This document shows, one piece after another, positions 53,970-64,000 of a stretch of 64,000 nt of DNA (within the stretch, counting starts at the first letter, position 1; the number at the start of each line of letters is the position of its first letter). The DNA is from Metellina segmentata (Eukaryota; Arthropoda; Arachnida; Araneae; Tetragnathidae). A program made the translations under genes and the position numbers. The notes under the pieces were generated by a model. That model saw nothing but the letters and a program-made list of their open reading frames with translations, was not told where the DNA came from and made no database searches. The DNA is taken from the NCBI GenBank assembly GCA_947359465.1, contig OX375879.1, positions 121,598,557 to 121,662,556 on the forward strand, given 5' to 3'.

Positions 53970-53985
53970 TTTCTCGAAAAAACAT
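53970..53985 (+). promoter_or_regulatory. TATA-like element in palindrome arm
   Basis: GAATATAAATAGATGCTGG lies about 60 bp before no obvious ORF. It resembles the TATA boxes of the coding region; the mirror copy is at about 60,313-60,328. Confidence 0.3.
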
Positions 53986-55368
53986 CCGAGGAATATAAAT
54001 AGATGCTGGTTTGAAGCAACAAGAATTCACATACTCAATTTAACAATGTAATTAATGATGTTACAATATTCGGCAACATAAGTAATTTGGTAACAAGTTA
54101 TTTTAATAATTTTTTTTTATTGAAATTACATTTTTTTTATAATTAAAAAGCTATGTGGATAAACAAGCATGTTTTTAGATTATTGTAATAGCCTTTGGTA
54201 TGAGTAAAAAAAAAATACCCTCTAAGAATGTGATTGAAACTATAACAAAATGTTAACTAACATGACTCAAAGAAATTGAATGGAAAACAAATAGTAATAA
54301 GATTTTTACACCAAGTACTTACAACGAAGCTTTATGTAACGAGTTTCTCAAAACCTTCAATAGATCAAAGAATAATCAAAGTGCAAGAATTCTATTGAAT
54401 ATCTCTTACAATAAGTGTATAAAAATTTTAAAGAAATAAATTCAATATAAACAAGAATTAATTTAAGGGTTTATGTTAAATCTGTAGTGAAACAATATAT
54501 TTGTTTATATCGAGAATCAATTCAGCACTCGTAAATAGAAAAAATGATGAGAATGTATAAAGTGTTGTGCAAATTAATTTCTCAAGTCTAGAAAAATGTT
54601 TGTATTTTTTAAAGCATTCATCATTTTAATTTACCAGCATAAAGTGTTGTGTAAATTAATTTCTCAGAATTGTCAGTACTCATAAATAGAAAATTATGAG
54701 AATTCACCTGTTGTGAGAAGTAATTTCTCAGTCATGATACAATATATTTGTTTATATCGAGAATCAATTCAGCACTCGTAAATAGAAAATGATGAGAATG
54801 CATAAAGTGTTGTGCAAATTAACTTCTCAAGTCTAGCAAATGTTGTGTTTTATCGAGAATATTTTTAATGCATTCATGTTTTTAAAAAGGTGACAAGTTA
54901 ATTTCTCAGTAGTTGTTTGTCAATGCTAAATATGTTCTGTTTTATCAAGAATCAATTCAAATTTTTTTTAAAGTATTCGTGTATAAAAAGGTGAGTGTTG
55001 TACAAATGACACATATTTGTTTACAAAAATAATCATTTCAGAATTGATTTTTAAAAAAACAAAAAATGAATTTACCAGTGTTGTTCAAATTAATTTCTCG
55101 ACGTTTGCAAAAATAATCATTTTTTAGAATTAATGTAAAGATTGGAATTCAGTTTTTTTAAAGCACTTGTAAAATAGAGAGCATGATGAGAATTCACCAG
55201 CAAAGTTAATTTCTCGACACATATTTGTATTGCAAAAATAATCATTTCAGAATGGTAAAAAGAATACATCAAATTGTCAAACAAAAAGCTTTCAAGGTAA
55301 TTAATTACACAGCAATAAAAAAAAATTCTACATTGAAATGTTATCAAAAGTAGCATGTTCAATTAATG

Positions 55369-55458
55369 AAAAAATTCCCCCTTAAACAATTTTTAAAAAA
55401 AAGTCTTCGCTGCGCTTTCGACTTTTTTTTTAAATTGTTTAAGGGGGAATTTTTTCAT
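55369..55458. terminator. perfect hairpin (CCCCCTTAAACAATTT stem)
   Basis: The arms GAAAAAATTCCCCCTTAAAC and GTTTAAGGGGGAATTTTTTC enclose AAAAAAAGTC-TTCGCTGCGCTTTC-GACTTTTTTT. The mirror copy is at 58,840-58,929. Confidence 0.75.
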
Positions 55459-55739
55459 GTTAGATTTAAATAGTCTAATATATTTGCAAAAAACATAGTC
55501 ATGAATATAAAGTTCTAAACCATAGGGGAAAAAAAAATCTAGTGGTCAAAAAATATATCTATTTCAATAAATATTATTTTAGGAAATAGATATTTTTTTC
55601 TTCAAATATTATAGGTAACAAATATATTTTGACCAGAGAGCATTTTCTTTTGAGTCGAATTTGAATAGTCTTAAAATTTTCATACTGTTTCAGATTGAAA
55701 AAAAAATATATACAAGACGTTTTTTAAAATAGAAAACTA

Positions 55740-56012
55740 ATGCATAACTTACCGAAAGAAAGCATTCCAAGACGTTTTAATCCAACGGATAGAAACACAA
55801 ACAAGAGATTTGATAACAACACAATTATTTTATTTCAAATATTCGTTCGAACATTTCTTTTTCTTCATTCCAGCGTGGCACAACAAACCATGCTCGAAAT
55901 TTTCACAGTGACACGCACAAGTTATCGATTGTTGCCACTTAGCAAAAAATATTCTGCAAAGAAAATCGTTTATTTAATTGTGGAATTCCCGATAAAAGTG
56001 AATAAATTCTGA
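55740..56012 (+). CDS. possible 90-aa orphan protein (left arm copy)
   Basis: ATG-initiated frame, MHNLPKESIPRRFNPTDRNT, with a hydrophobic middle (IILFQIFVRTFLFLHSSVA) that could be one membrane segment, and a basic end. An identical copy is at 58,286-58,558 (minus). No promoter or domain is seen, so it may be a chance frame. Confidence 0.3.
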   Translation: MHNLPKESIPRRFNPTDRNTNKRFDNNTIILFQIFVRTFLFLHSSVAQQTMLEIFTVTRTSYRLLPLSKKYSAKKIVYLIVEFPIKVNKF

Positions 56013-56480
56013 AAACGTTTATTTAAAGACAAAAAAAAATGTTAAACATCTCATTATTCATCTATATGAGTTTAATTAATAATTTACGTGTGGGTTTTAT
56101 AAGCAATTTCCGCTAAACGAATTTGCGAAATCGATTGAAATCATCTTTTTAAATAAATAAACATAATTCATTTATAACGCCAAAAACAATTTCAAATATT
56201 TCGTTTTCAATCTACAAGAGTCTAATTAATAATTTACGTGTGGTTTTTAAGACTTGTTTTGTTCGATAATGGAACACGCTATATCAAGAATCGTGTTTAC
56301 CAAGTCATCATCCAGACGATTTATTTCAAAAAATAACTAAAAAAACCAATATCAAACATTTAATTTTCAACTCATTAGAGTCTATTTTATCGTTTGCGCG
56401 TGGTTTTATAACCGAAATCAACACTCGAAATGATTTTCAATTCGGTATAAGTACGTTTAAAGACTTTTCAATTTCGAGTT

Positions 56481-56550
56481 GACGGTGGCTCAATGGCGGA
56501 CGCGACGGACAGCAATGGTGAAGCGATAGATTGTGAGATCGAACCCATCC
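56481..56550 (+). tRNA. tRNA-like segment with A and B boxes (probably not a functional tRNA)
   Basis: TGGCTCAATGG fits the Pol III A box and GAGATCGAACCC is close to the B box, 35-40 bp downstream. The ends GGTGG/CCATC could pair. A normal anticodon stem is not visible, because AGCAATGGTGAAGCGATA replaces it. It most resembles an arginine tRNA with altered middle, or a SINE head. The mirror copy is at 57,748-57,817. Confidence 0.35.
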
Positions 56551-56757
56551 AATGAAAAATTTTAAAACTGATTCTAATAAATGAAATTAAATTTGAAAAT
56601 TATATTTATGAATTATCATGAAACTTAAAATGAATTAGATGAAATATTTAATTTATTAAAAATCATTTAATAAATCGTCCTCATAAAAATTCAAAACAAA
56701 TTATTAGATTTAATGAGAGGATTAATTCGATGTAATTAAGTTGGTTCTGTAAAAATT

Positions 56758-57540
<783 letters not shown>

Positions 57541-57747
57541 AATTTTTACAGAACCAACTTAATTACATCGAATTAATCCTCTCATTAAATCTAATAATTT
57601 GTTTTGAATTTTTATGAGGACGATTTATTAAATGATTTTTAATAAATTAAATATTTCATCTAATTCATTTTAAGTTTCATGATAATTCATAAATATAATT
57701 TTCAAATTTAATTTCATTTATTAGAATCAGTTTTAAAATTTTTCATT

Positions 57748-57817
57748 GGATGGGTTCGATCTCACAATCTATCGCTTCACCATTGCTGTCCGTCGCGTCC
57801 GCCATTGAGCCACCGTC
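57748..57817 (-). tRNA. tRNA-like segment, mirror copy
   Basis: Inverted duplicate of 56,481-56,550 with the same A- and B-box-like motifs. Confidence 0.33.
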
Positions 57818-58285
57818 AACTCGAAATTGAAAAGTCTTTAAACGTACTTATACCGAATTGAAAATCATTTCGAGTGTTGATTTCGGTTATAAAACCACGC
57901 GCAAACGATAAAATAGACTCTAATGAGTTGAAAATTAAATGTTTGATATTGGTTTTTTTAGTTATTTTTTGAAATAAATCGTCTGGATGATGACTTGGTA
58001 AACACGATTCTTGATATAGCGTGTTCCATTATCGAACAAAACAAGTCTTAAAAACCACACGTAAATTATTAATTAGACTCTTGTAGATTGAAAACGAAAT
58101 ATTTGAAATTGTTTTTGGCGTTATAAATGAATTATGTTTATTTATTTAAAAAGATGATTTCAATCGATTTCGCAAATTCGTTTAGCGGAAATTGCTTATA
58201 AAACCCACACGTAAATTATTAATTAAACTCATATAGATGAATAATGAGATGTTTAACATTTTTTTTTGTCTTTAAATAAACGTTT

Positions 58286-58558
58286 TCAGAATTTATTCAC
58301 TTTTATCGGGAATTCCACAATTAAATAAACGATTTTCTTTGCAGAATATTTTTTGCTAAGTGGCAACAATCGATAACTTGTGCGTGTCACTGTGAAAATT
58401 TCGAGCATGGTTTGTTGTGCCACGCTGGAATGAAGAAAAAGAAATGTTCGAACGAATATTTGAAATAAAATAATTGTGTTGTTATCAAATCTCTTGTTTG
58501 TGTTTCTATCCGTTGGATTAAAACGTCTTGGAATGCTTTCTTTCGGTAAGTTATGCAT
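58286..58558 (-). CDS. possible 90-aa orphan protein (right arm copy)
   Basis: Identical in translation to 55,740-56,012, in the mirrored orientation. The same caution applies. Confidence 0.3.
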   Translation of the reverse strand: MHNLPKESIPRRFNPTDRNTNKRFDNNTIILFQIFVRTFLFLHSSVAQQTMLEIFTVTRTSYRLLPLSKKYSAKKIVYLIVEFPIKVNKF

Positions 58559-61017
58559 TAGTTTTCTATTTTAAAAAACGTCTTGTATATATTTTTTTTT
58601 CAATCTGAAACAGTATGAAAATTTTAAGACTATTCAAATTCGACTCAAAAGAAAATGCTCTCTGGTCAAAATATATTTGTTACCTATAATATTTGAAGAA
58701 AAAAATATCTATTTCCTAAAATAATATTTATTGAAATAGATATATTTTTTGACCACTAGATTTTTTTTTCCCCTATGGTTTAGAACTTTATATTCATGAC
58801 TATGTTTTTTGCAAATATATTAGACTATTTAAATCTAACATGAAAAAATTCCCCCTTAAACAATTTAAAAAAAAAGTCGAAAGCGCAGCGAAGACTTTTT
58901 TTTAAAAATTGTTTAAGGGGGAATTTTTTCATTAATTGAACATGCTACTTTTGATAACATTTCAATGTAGAATTTTTTTTTATTGCTGTGTAATTAATTA
59001 CCTTGAAAGCTTTTTGTTTGACAATTTGATGTATTCTTTTTACCATTCTGAAATGATTATTTTTGCAATACAAATATGTGTCGAGAAATTAACTTTGCTG
59101 GTGAATTCTCATCATGCTCTCTATTTTACAAGTGCTTTAAAAAAACTGAATTCCAATCTTTACATTAATTCTAAAAAATGATTATTTTTGCAAACGTCGA
59201 GAAATTAATTTGAACAACACTGGTAAATTCATTTTTTGTTTTTTTAAAAATCAATTCTGAAATGATTATTTTTGTAAACAAATATGTGTCATTTGTACAA
59301 CACTCACCTTTTTATACACGAATACTTTAAAAAAAATTTGAATTGATTCTTGATAAAACAGAACATATTTAGCATTGACAAACAACTACTGAGAAATTAA
59401 CTTGTCACCTTTTTAAAAACATGAATGCATTAAAAATATTCTCGATAAAACACAACATTTGCTAGACTTGAGAAGTTAATTTGCACAACACTTTATGCAT
59501 TCTCATCATTTTCTATTTACGAGTGCTGAATTGATTCTCGATATAAACAAATATATTGTATCATGACTGAGAAATTACTTCTCACAACAGGTGAATTCTC
59601 ATAATTTTCTATTTATGAGTACTGACAATTCTGAGAAATTAATTTACACAACACTTTATGCTGGTAAATTAAAATGATGAATGCTTTAAAAAATACAAAC
59701 ATTTTTCTAGACTTGAGAAATTAATTTGCACAACACTTTATACATTCTCATCATTTTTTCTATTTACGAGTGCTGAATTGATTCTCGATATAAACAAATA
59801 TATTGTTTCACTACAGATTTAACATAAACCCTTAAATTAATTCTTGTTTATATTGAATTTATTTCTTTAAAATTTTTATACACTTATTGTAAGAGATATT
59901 CAATAGAATTCTTGCACTTTGATTATTCTTTGATCTATTGAAGGTTTTGAGAAACTCGTTACATAAAGCTTCGTTGTAAGTACTTGGTGTAAAAATCTTA
60001 TTACTATTTGTTTTCCATTCAATTTCTTTGAGTCATGTTAGTTAACATTTTGTTATAGTTTCAATCACATTCTTAGAGGGTATTTTTTTTTTACTCATAC
60101 CAAAGGCTATTACAATAATCTAAAAACATGCTTGTTTATCCACATAGCTTTTTAATTATAAAAAAAATGTAATTTCAATAAAAAAAAATTATTAAAATAA
60201 CTTGTTACCAAATTACTTATGTTGCCGAATATTGTAACATCATTAATTACATTGTTAAATTGAGTATGTGAATTCTTGTTGCTTCAAACCAGCATCTATT
60301 TATATTCCTCGGATGTTTTTTCGAGAAACATCTACGTCTTCAATGACCTAATTATATAAGAACACAGAAGTCTTGTTAACGTTGACAAGTTTTGCGTCTG
60401 TTGTCATAAATTAGCTTAGTTTAATTATTAATTGGAGAGTCTTGTTTGTATCCAATCTGTTATATTTGAAACTTTTGTGAATAACTAAATGGTGCAATTT
60501 TTTGTTGAATTAGTTTGTTTTTCAAAAACTATTCAATAGGATTTTGTACTTTTTGGTTTGTTAAAAAATTTATGATTATATGTTTACATTCAATTATTGT
60601 TTTTCCCAATTGAAAAAGGTTGACCCTTTAAATATTGAGGGAAAAAAAAGACTTTGCTTAGTTTAATTATTAATTGGAGAGTCTTGTTGGCATCCAATCT
60701 GTTATATTTGAAAATTTTAAATAACTAAATGGTGCAATTTTTTTTGTTGAATTAGTTTGTTTTTCAAAAACTATTCAATAAGATTTTGTACTTTTTGGTT
60801 TGTTAAAAAATTCATGATTATATGTTTACATTCAATTATTGTTTTTCCCAATTGAAAAAGGTTGACCCTTTAAATATTGAAAAAAAAAAAGACGCGTCTT
60901 TTTTTTTTTCAATATTTAAAGGGTCAACCTTTTTCAATTGGGGATGAGATTAGTTTAATAATGTTTTCACATGTTATTTACAGGTGATCAAATAAAACAA
61001 ATCTATTTTTGTATACA

Positions 61018-61329
61018 ATGATCTTGAACGAAAGGTATAAAAGCAATGTTTTAGCACTCGATTGTCAGAACATCATTACCTTGATCAGATATTTCATTTC
61101 AATGAAATGGATTCGGTACGGATATAACCATACCAGTGTGAATTCCAAAACTTGGACAATAATAGTGAACCAATTCACGTTATTAAAAGATCTTGCGAGT
61201 CTTTTTGTTAATGGGAAAAGAAGTTTTCAAGATTTTTACGAAACACCCCCATTTGTGGTTCATTTTTTTACCATATACAAAACTTACTTAATCACCTTTT
61301 ACGATGAAAAATCAAAGTTATCATTATAA
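61018..61329 (+). CDS. orphan 103-aa protein (right arm copy)
   Basis: Identical in translation to 52,969-53,280. The ATG at 61,018 is preceded by AATAAAACAAATCTATTTTTGTATAC without a TATA box. No family recognised. Confidence 0.5.
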   Translation: MILNERYKSNVLALDCQNIITLIRYFISMKWIRYGYNHTSVNSKTWTIIVNQFTLLKDLASLFVNGKRSFQDFYETPPFVVHFFTIYKTYLITFYDEKSKLSL

Positions 61330-62264
61330 AAGAACACGGTAAATAATACTGCAATAAACGGAAATTGAATTCGTGATTTTATAACTGGAAGAAAAATATG
61401 CTTGGAATCTCGGAAGATTCCTGTACCGAAACGAAAAGAATAAAAAAAATATACCCTTGATGAATGTATTTTGAAATGTTAACATTAAATCAGTTGACAA
61501 CTTTTGCGTCATAAATTAGCTTAGTTTAATTATTAATTGGAGAGTCGTTAAATCTTGTTGGAATCCGATATGTTATATTTTGAATAACTAAATGGTGCAA
61601 TTTTTTGTTAAATTAGTTTGTTTTTCAAAAACTATTCAATAGGATTTTGTACTTTTTGGTTTTTTAAAAAATTTATTATTATATGTTTACATTCAATTAT
61701 TGTTTTTCCCAATTGAAAAAGGTTGACCCTTTAAATATTGAAAAAAAAAAGACGCGTCTTTTTTTTTTCAATATTTAAAGGGTCAACCTTTTTCAATTGG
61801 GGATGAAATTAGTTTAATACATGTTACAACAAATCTATTTTTTTGAATGAGAAAGTTTTAATACATGTTATTTACAAGTGATTAAACTTGTTGACATTAA
61901 ATCTGTTACAACTTGTTGACATTAAATTTGTTACAACTTGTTGACGTTAAATCTATCACAACTTGTTGACGTTAAATCTGTCACAACTTGTTGACATTAA
62001 ATCTGTTACAACTTGTTGATATTAAATCTATCACAACTTGTTGACATTAAATCTGTTACAACTTGTTGATATTAAATCTATCACAACTTGTTGACGTTAA
62101 ATCTGTCACAACTTGTTGACATTAAATCTATCACAACTTGTTGACATTAAATCTGTTCAACTTGTTGACGTTAAATCTGTTACAACTTGTTGACGTTAAA
62201 TCTGTTGCAACTTGATCGAAAAAAAGATAGGGTACCGGTGTTCAAATATATATTTGGCTGACTG

Positions 62265-62500
62265 TACTATAGCAACTCATCGGGCTATTTACTACAGTTA
62301 AGGATCAATCCCCTAAGGAAAGTATCCGAGAAAATTGGGTAATTTTTAATTAACGTTCTCAAGCAACACAACTACCTAATATATAGGGTCGTAGTTAAAT
62401 CCAATAAGTAAAATATACGTTTACAATATCGCTTAATTTTAAACCACGGTCAAATAATAATACCTCAGCTGGCACCCCACCCTCTAATAGATTGTGACGT
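62265..62500 (-). repeat. SINE tail and body (right side of the insertion)
   Basis: TATAGCAACTCATCGGGCTA, ATCAATCCCCTAAGG and GGTAATTTTTAATTAACG continue the monomers left of 38,637. Then TTTTAAACCACGGTC and CAGCTGGCACCCCACCCTC give the SINE body on the minus strand. This is the other half of the interrupted SINE. Confidence 0.75.
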
Positions 62501-62554
62501 CACACCGATTGGATCTCTTTGGAATTCCAATTTCGTCGCATTTCACAATGACGA

Positions 62555-62645
62555 GGCCATCACGGCGTTGTCCGTGTTGTTGGTTTGCGAAGCAAACCAA
62601 ATGGGAATGCGTAGCAAACACCGGTGGTTGGCAAACGTTCACAAT
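62555..62645 (+). repeat. hairpin repeat copy (TTGGTTTGCGAAGCAAACCAA)
   Basis: CATCACGGCGTTGTCCGTGT followed by a perfect hairpin GGTTTGCGAAGCAAACC and GGGAATGCGTAGC. Same family as 16,975-17,140. Confidence 0.6.
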
Positions 62646-62754
62646 GGACACGCCTAACCCCACAAAGTACAGCACGGGCAACGCCGTGCTAGTCACGCAG
62701 TGGCTAGTATGTATTATAAATGAAATTTTACACATGTAAGTTCTACTTTGGTAT

Positions 62755-63301
62755 AAGTGAGTGATTAGAAAATCAAAGAAAAAGGATCATTTATTGCAGA
62801 AAAAGTACAAATGAACGGAAGTTTTAGTGCTCTGTTGGACCCCCTCTAGCGCGAATGCACGATACTATACGATAGGGCATTTAGGCATACATGTTCCGTA
62901 TGATGTCCTGAGACATCTCGTTCCACAGTTGCTGTAAACGCGCCTCTAGTTCGACCAACCTCGAAGAGTGTCCAACTTGCTGTCCCAAATGATCCCAGAT
63001 ATGCTCGATTGGTAACAAATCTGGGGATCGAGTAGGCCAGGGAAGGGTGGTAATGTGACGGAGGCAGTCTTGTGACATCCTTGCTGTGAGTGTTCTGTCG
63101 AGGGCGTCCTGATCCTGGTCGCCGCGTAAATGACGTCTCTTCTGTCTACTTGTCCCAAAACCTCCTCACAGTTAAATCAGAACGGCCTACTTGACGAGCT
63201 ACTCGCCGAGCTGACCACCCATCTTACATCATCCCGATGATTCTTACCCTCTCGAACTCCGACAGCTGCTCATATTGTTTTCGATGGCGGCGTAACGGCA
63301 T
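62755..63301 (-). pseudogene. deleted Tc1-family transposase, second subfamily
   Basis: The minus strand starts at 63,301 with MPLRRHRKQYEQLSEFERVR, reaches a stop after IIGMM, then continues in other frames. The C-terminal part (63,078-62,881) has LPWPTRSPDLLPIEHIWDHL, the catalytic-end motif of Tc1 enzymes. About half of the enzyme is missing. The sequence differs from the 22-23 kb copy, so this is a separate Tc1 lineage. Terminal repeats not identified. Confidence 0.75.
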
Positions 63302-63600
63302 GTCTACCTTAGCGTTTACTTTGCAAAAGATTAAGTACACTCAAACAAGCTCTGCTTACCTGTTTTATACTCCAAAGAGAACGAAGACTAACACTAACTT
63401 TTTAAACGAAATTTTTCAAATTCGAGTATTTTAAGTGATAGAAATGCAGCTTTCACATATTTTTTTTTAAAGTTTCCCACGCATTATAACGTTAAACAAC
63501 AATTGAGTACAGCTCATAAGCCATAAATGTATGGTAAAGTGGAGAGAATAGTTCAGGTAATAATCATACGTTTAAAAAGTAAAATTAATGAATCTTCTAC
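63302..63600. other. no feature recognised
   Basis: AT-rich sequence between the Tc1 relic and the Gypsy fragment; the single 65-aa frame that spans the border has no domain. Confidence 0.45.
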
Positions 63601-64000
63601 AAACCTAAGTTATTAAAAGAAGTAGGTCAGGAATACAACTTAACACCGCATGCAGTTACTAAATTTTCCTCCTGCATATTTAATGTATGGGGTAGTTCTA
63701 TATACAAATCCCTTAAAGGAAACTATTTACCCTCCAGTTGAAGAGGCTAGGAAAACAGCAGTTGATAGAACAGAAGAATACCATGAAAGGAATAAAATAC
63801 ACTATGATGCTAGGTCTGTTGATGTACAGTTTACACCTGATAAGTCAGTTATTTATGAACAATTTAAGTATCCAAATACTAGGAAACTTTCTCAAACGTT
63901 CAGTAGCCCTTAAAAAATTCTTCAAAAAATTTCTGATGATAACTATGAAATACATAAGAAAAATGGCTACACTAAAAAAAGAAACCCTCAGAAGTTGTAC
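63601..64000 (+). pseudogene. integrase C-terminus of a different Gypsy element
   Basis: FPPAYLMYGVVLYTNPLKET, PPVEEARKTAVDRTEEYHER, NKIHYDARSVDVQFTPDKSV, IYEQFKYPNTRKLSQTFSSP, then ISDDNYEIHKKNG in another frame. This is the end of a Ty3/Gypsy integrase (S/PPAYLMYG; YHERNKIHYDAR; FKYPNTRKLSPTFSGP pattern of arthropod elements). Frameshifts near 63,650 and 63,905 break it. It continues past the window edge. The element is not the one at 2.9 or 20.6 kb. Confidence 0.8.

Larger units (their letters stand above)
52034..56757 (+). repeat. left arm of a 4.7-kb palindrome
   Basis: Mirror image of 57,541-62,264, centred at 57,149. Each ORF in this arm recurs, with identical translation, in the other. 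It contains 13 iterons (52,095-52,412), two GGTTGACCC hairpins, three direct repeats of about 225 bp (about 52,560, 53,420, 53,660), many CTCGTAAATAGAAAATGATGAG-type dispersed repeats (54,500-55,200), a CCCCCTTAAACAATTT hairpin (55,369-55,458) and a tRNA-like segment. Confidence 0.95.
57541..62264 (-). repeat. right arm of the 4.7-kb palindrome
   Basis: Inverted copy of 52,034-56,757. It ends at the outer terminus GGCTGACTG-TA, after which the host SINE tail resumes. The iteron array (61,885-62,210) has the same order of variants as copies 1 and 3. Confidence 0.95.

Overview
The window is eukaryotic, most likely from an orb-weaving spider or another chelicerate. It has spliced exons with GT/AG borders, tRNA-derived SINEs, Jockey-type LINE fragments, Ty3/Gypsy, hAT and Helitron remnants, and Tc1 transposase relics that closely resemble copies I know from araneid spiders. 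There are no bacterial operons. A run of exactly 200 N (39,621-39,820) marks a scaffold join.

Region 1 (1-20.6 kb, minus-strand gene) holds the start of a receptor tyrosine kinase catalytic domain, spread over small exons at 16,375-16,776, 13,974-14,057, 12,381-12,562 and 9,171-9,284. Their reading phases match exactly. The juxtamembrane/Gly-loop exon exists twice (16,375-16,776 and 19,227-19,619). Both copies are open, both have splice sites and both are phase 1-1, so they are candidates for mutually exclusive splicing. The introns are full of SINEs, a hAT element with an 8-bp duplication, LINE pieces, a Tigger-like element, a Gypsy copy flanked by inverted repeats and a family of perfect palindromes.

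Region 2 (20.6-38.6 kb) is a second Gypsy copy on the minus strand. A complete-length Tc1 element interrupts its integrase. Between its short 5' LTR/primer site and gag lies about 7.9 kb of a 43-bp satellite with a 2,221-bp higher-order period. A Helitron-like remnant follows.

Region 3 (38,637-62,264) is the main discovery: a 23.6-kb AT-rich unit inserted in the tail of a SINE. Its outer ends are inverted copies of a Tc1/mariner-like terminus (CAGTCAGCC...) followed by 25-bp iterons, and the host sequence resumes across the insertion with a TA (or GTAC) duplication. Inside are virus-like genes: an intact 521-aa RNA polymerase beta-prime/RPB1-like protein with the NADFDGD active site, a cysteine-cluster repeat protein, a two-member gene family, an acidic repeat protein, a coiled-coil protein and three orphan proteins. 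Several start next to TATA boxes. Six (A)n(T)n hairpins with unrelated stems, several perfect gene-end hairpins, a 20-bp minisatellite and a 4.7-kb near-perfect palindrome decorate the unit. I read it as an endogenised, or transposon-borne, undescribed large DNA virus or virus-like element. No capsid, DNA polymerase or transposase gene is visible, so its family is open.

Region 4 (62.3-64 kb) returns to host repeats: SINE tail, a hairpin repeat, a deleted Tc1 relative, and the integrase C-terminus of a different Gypsy element.
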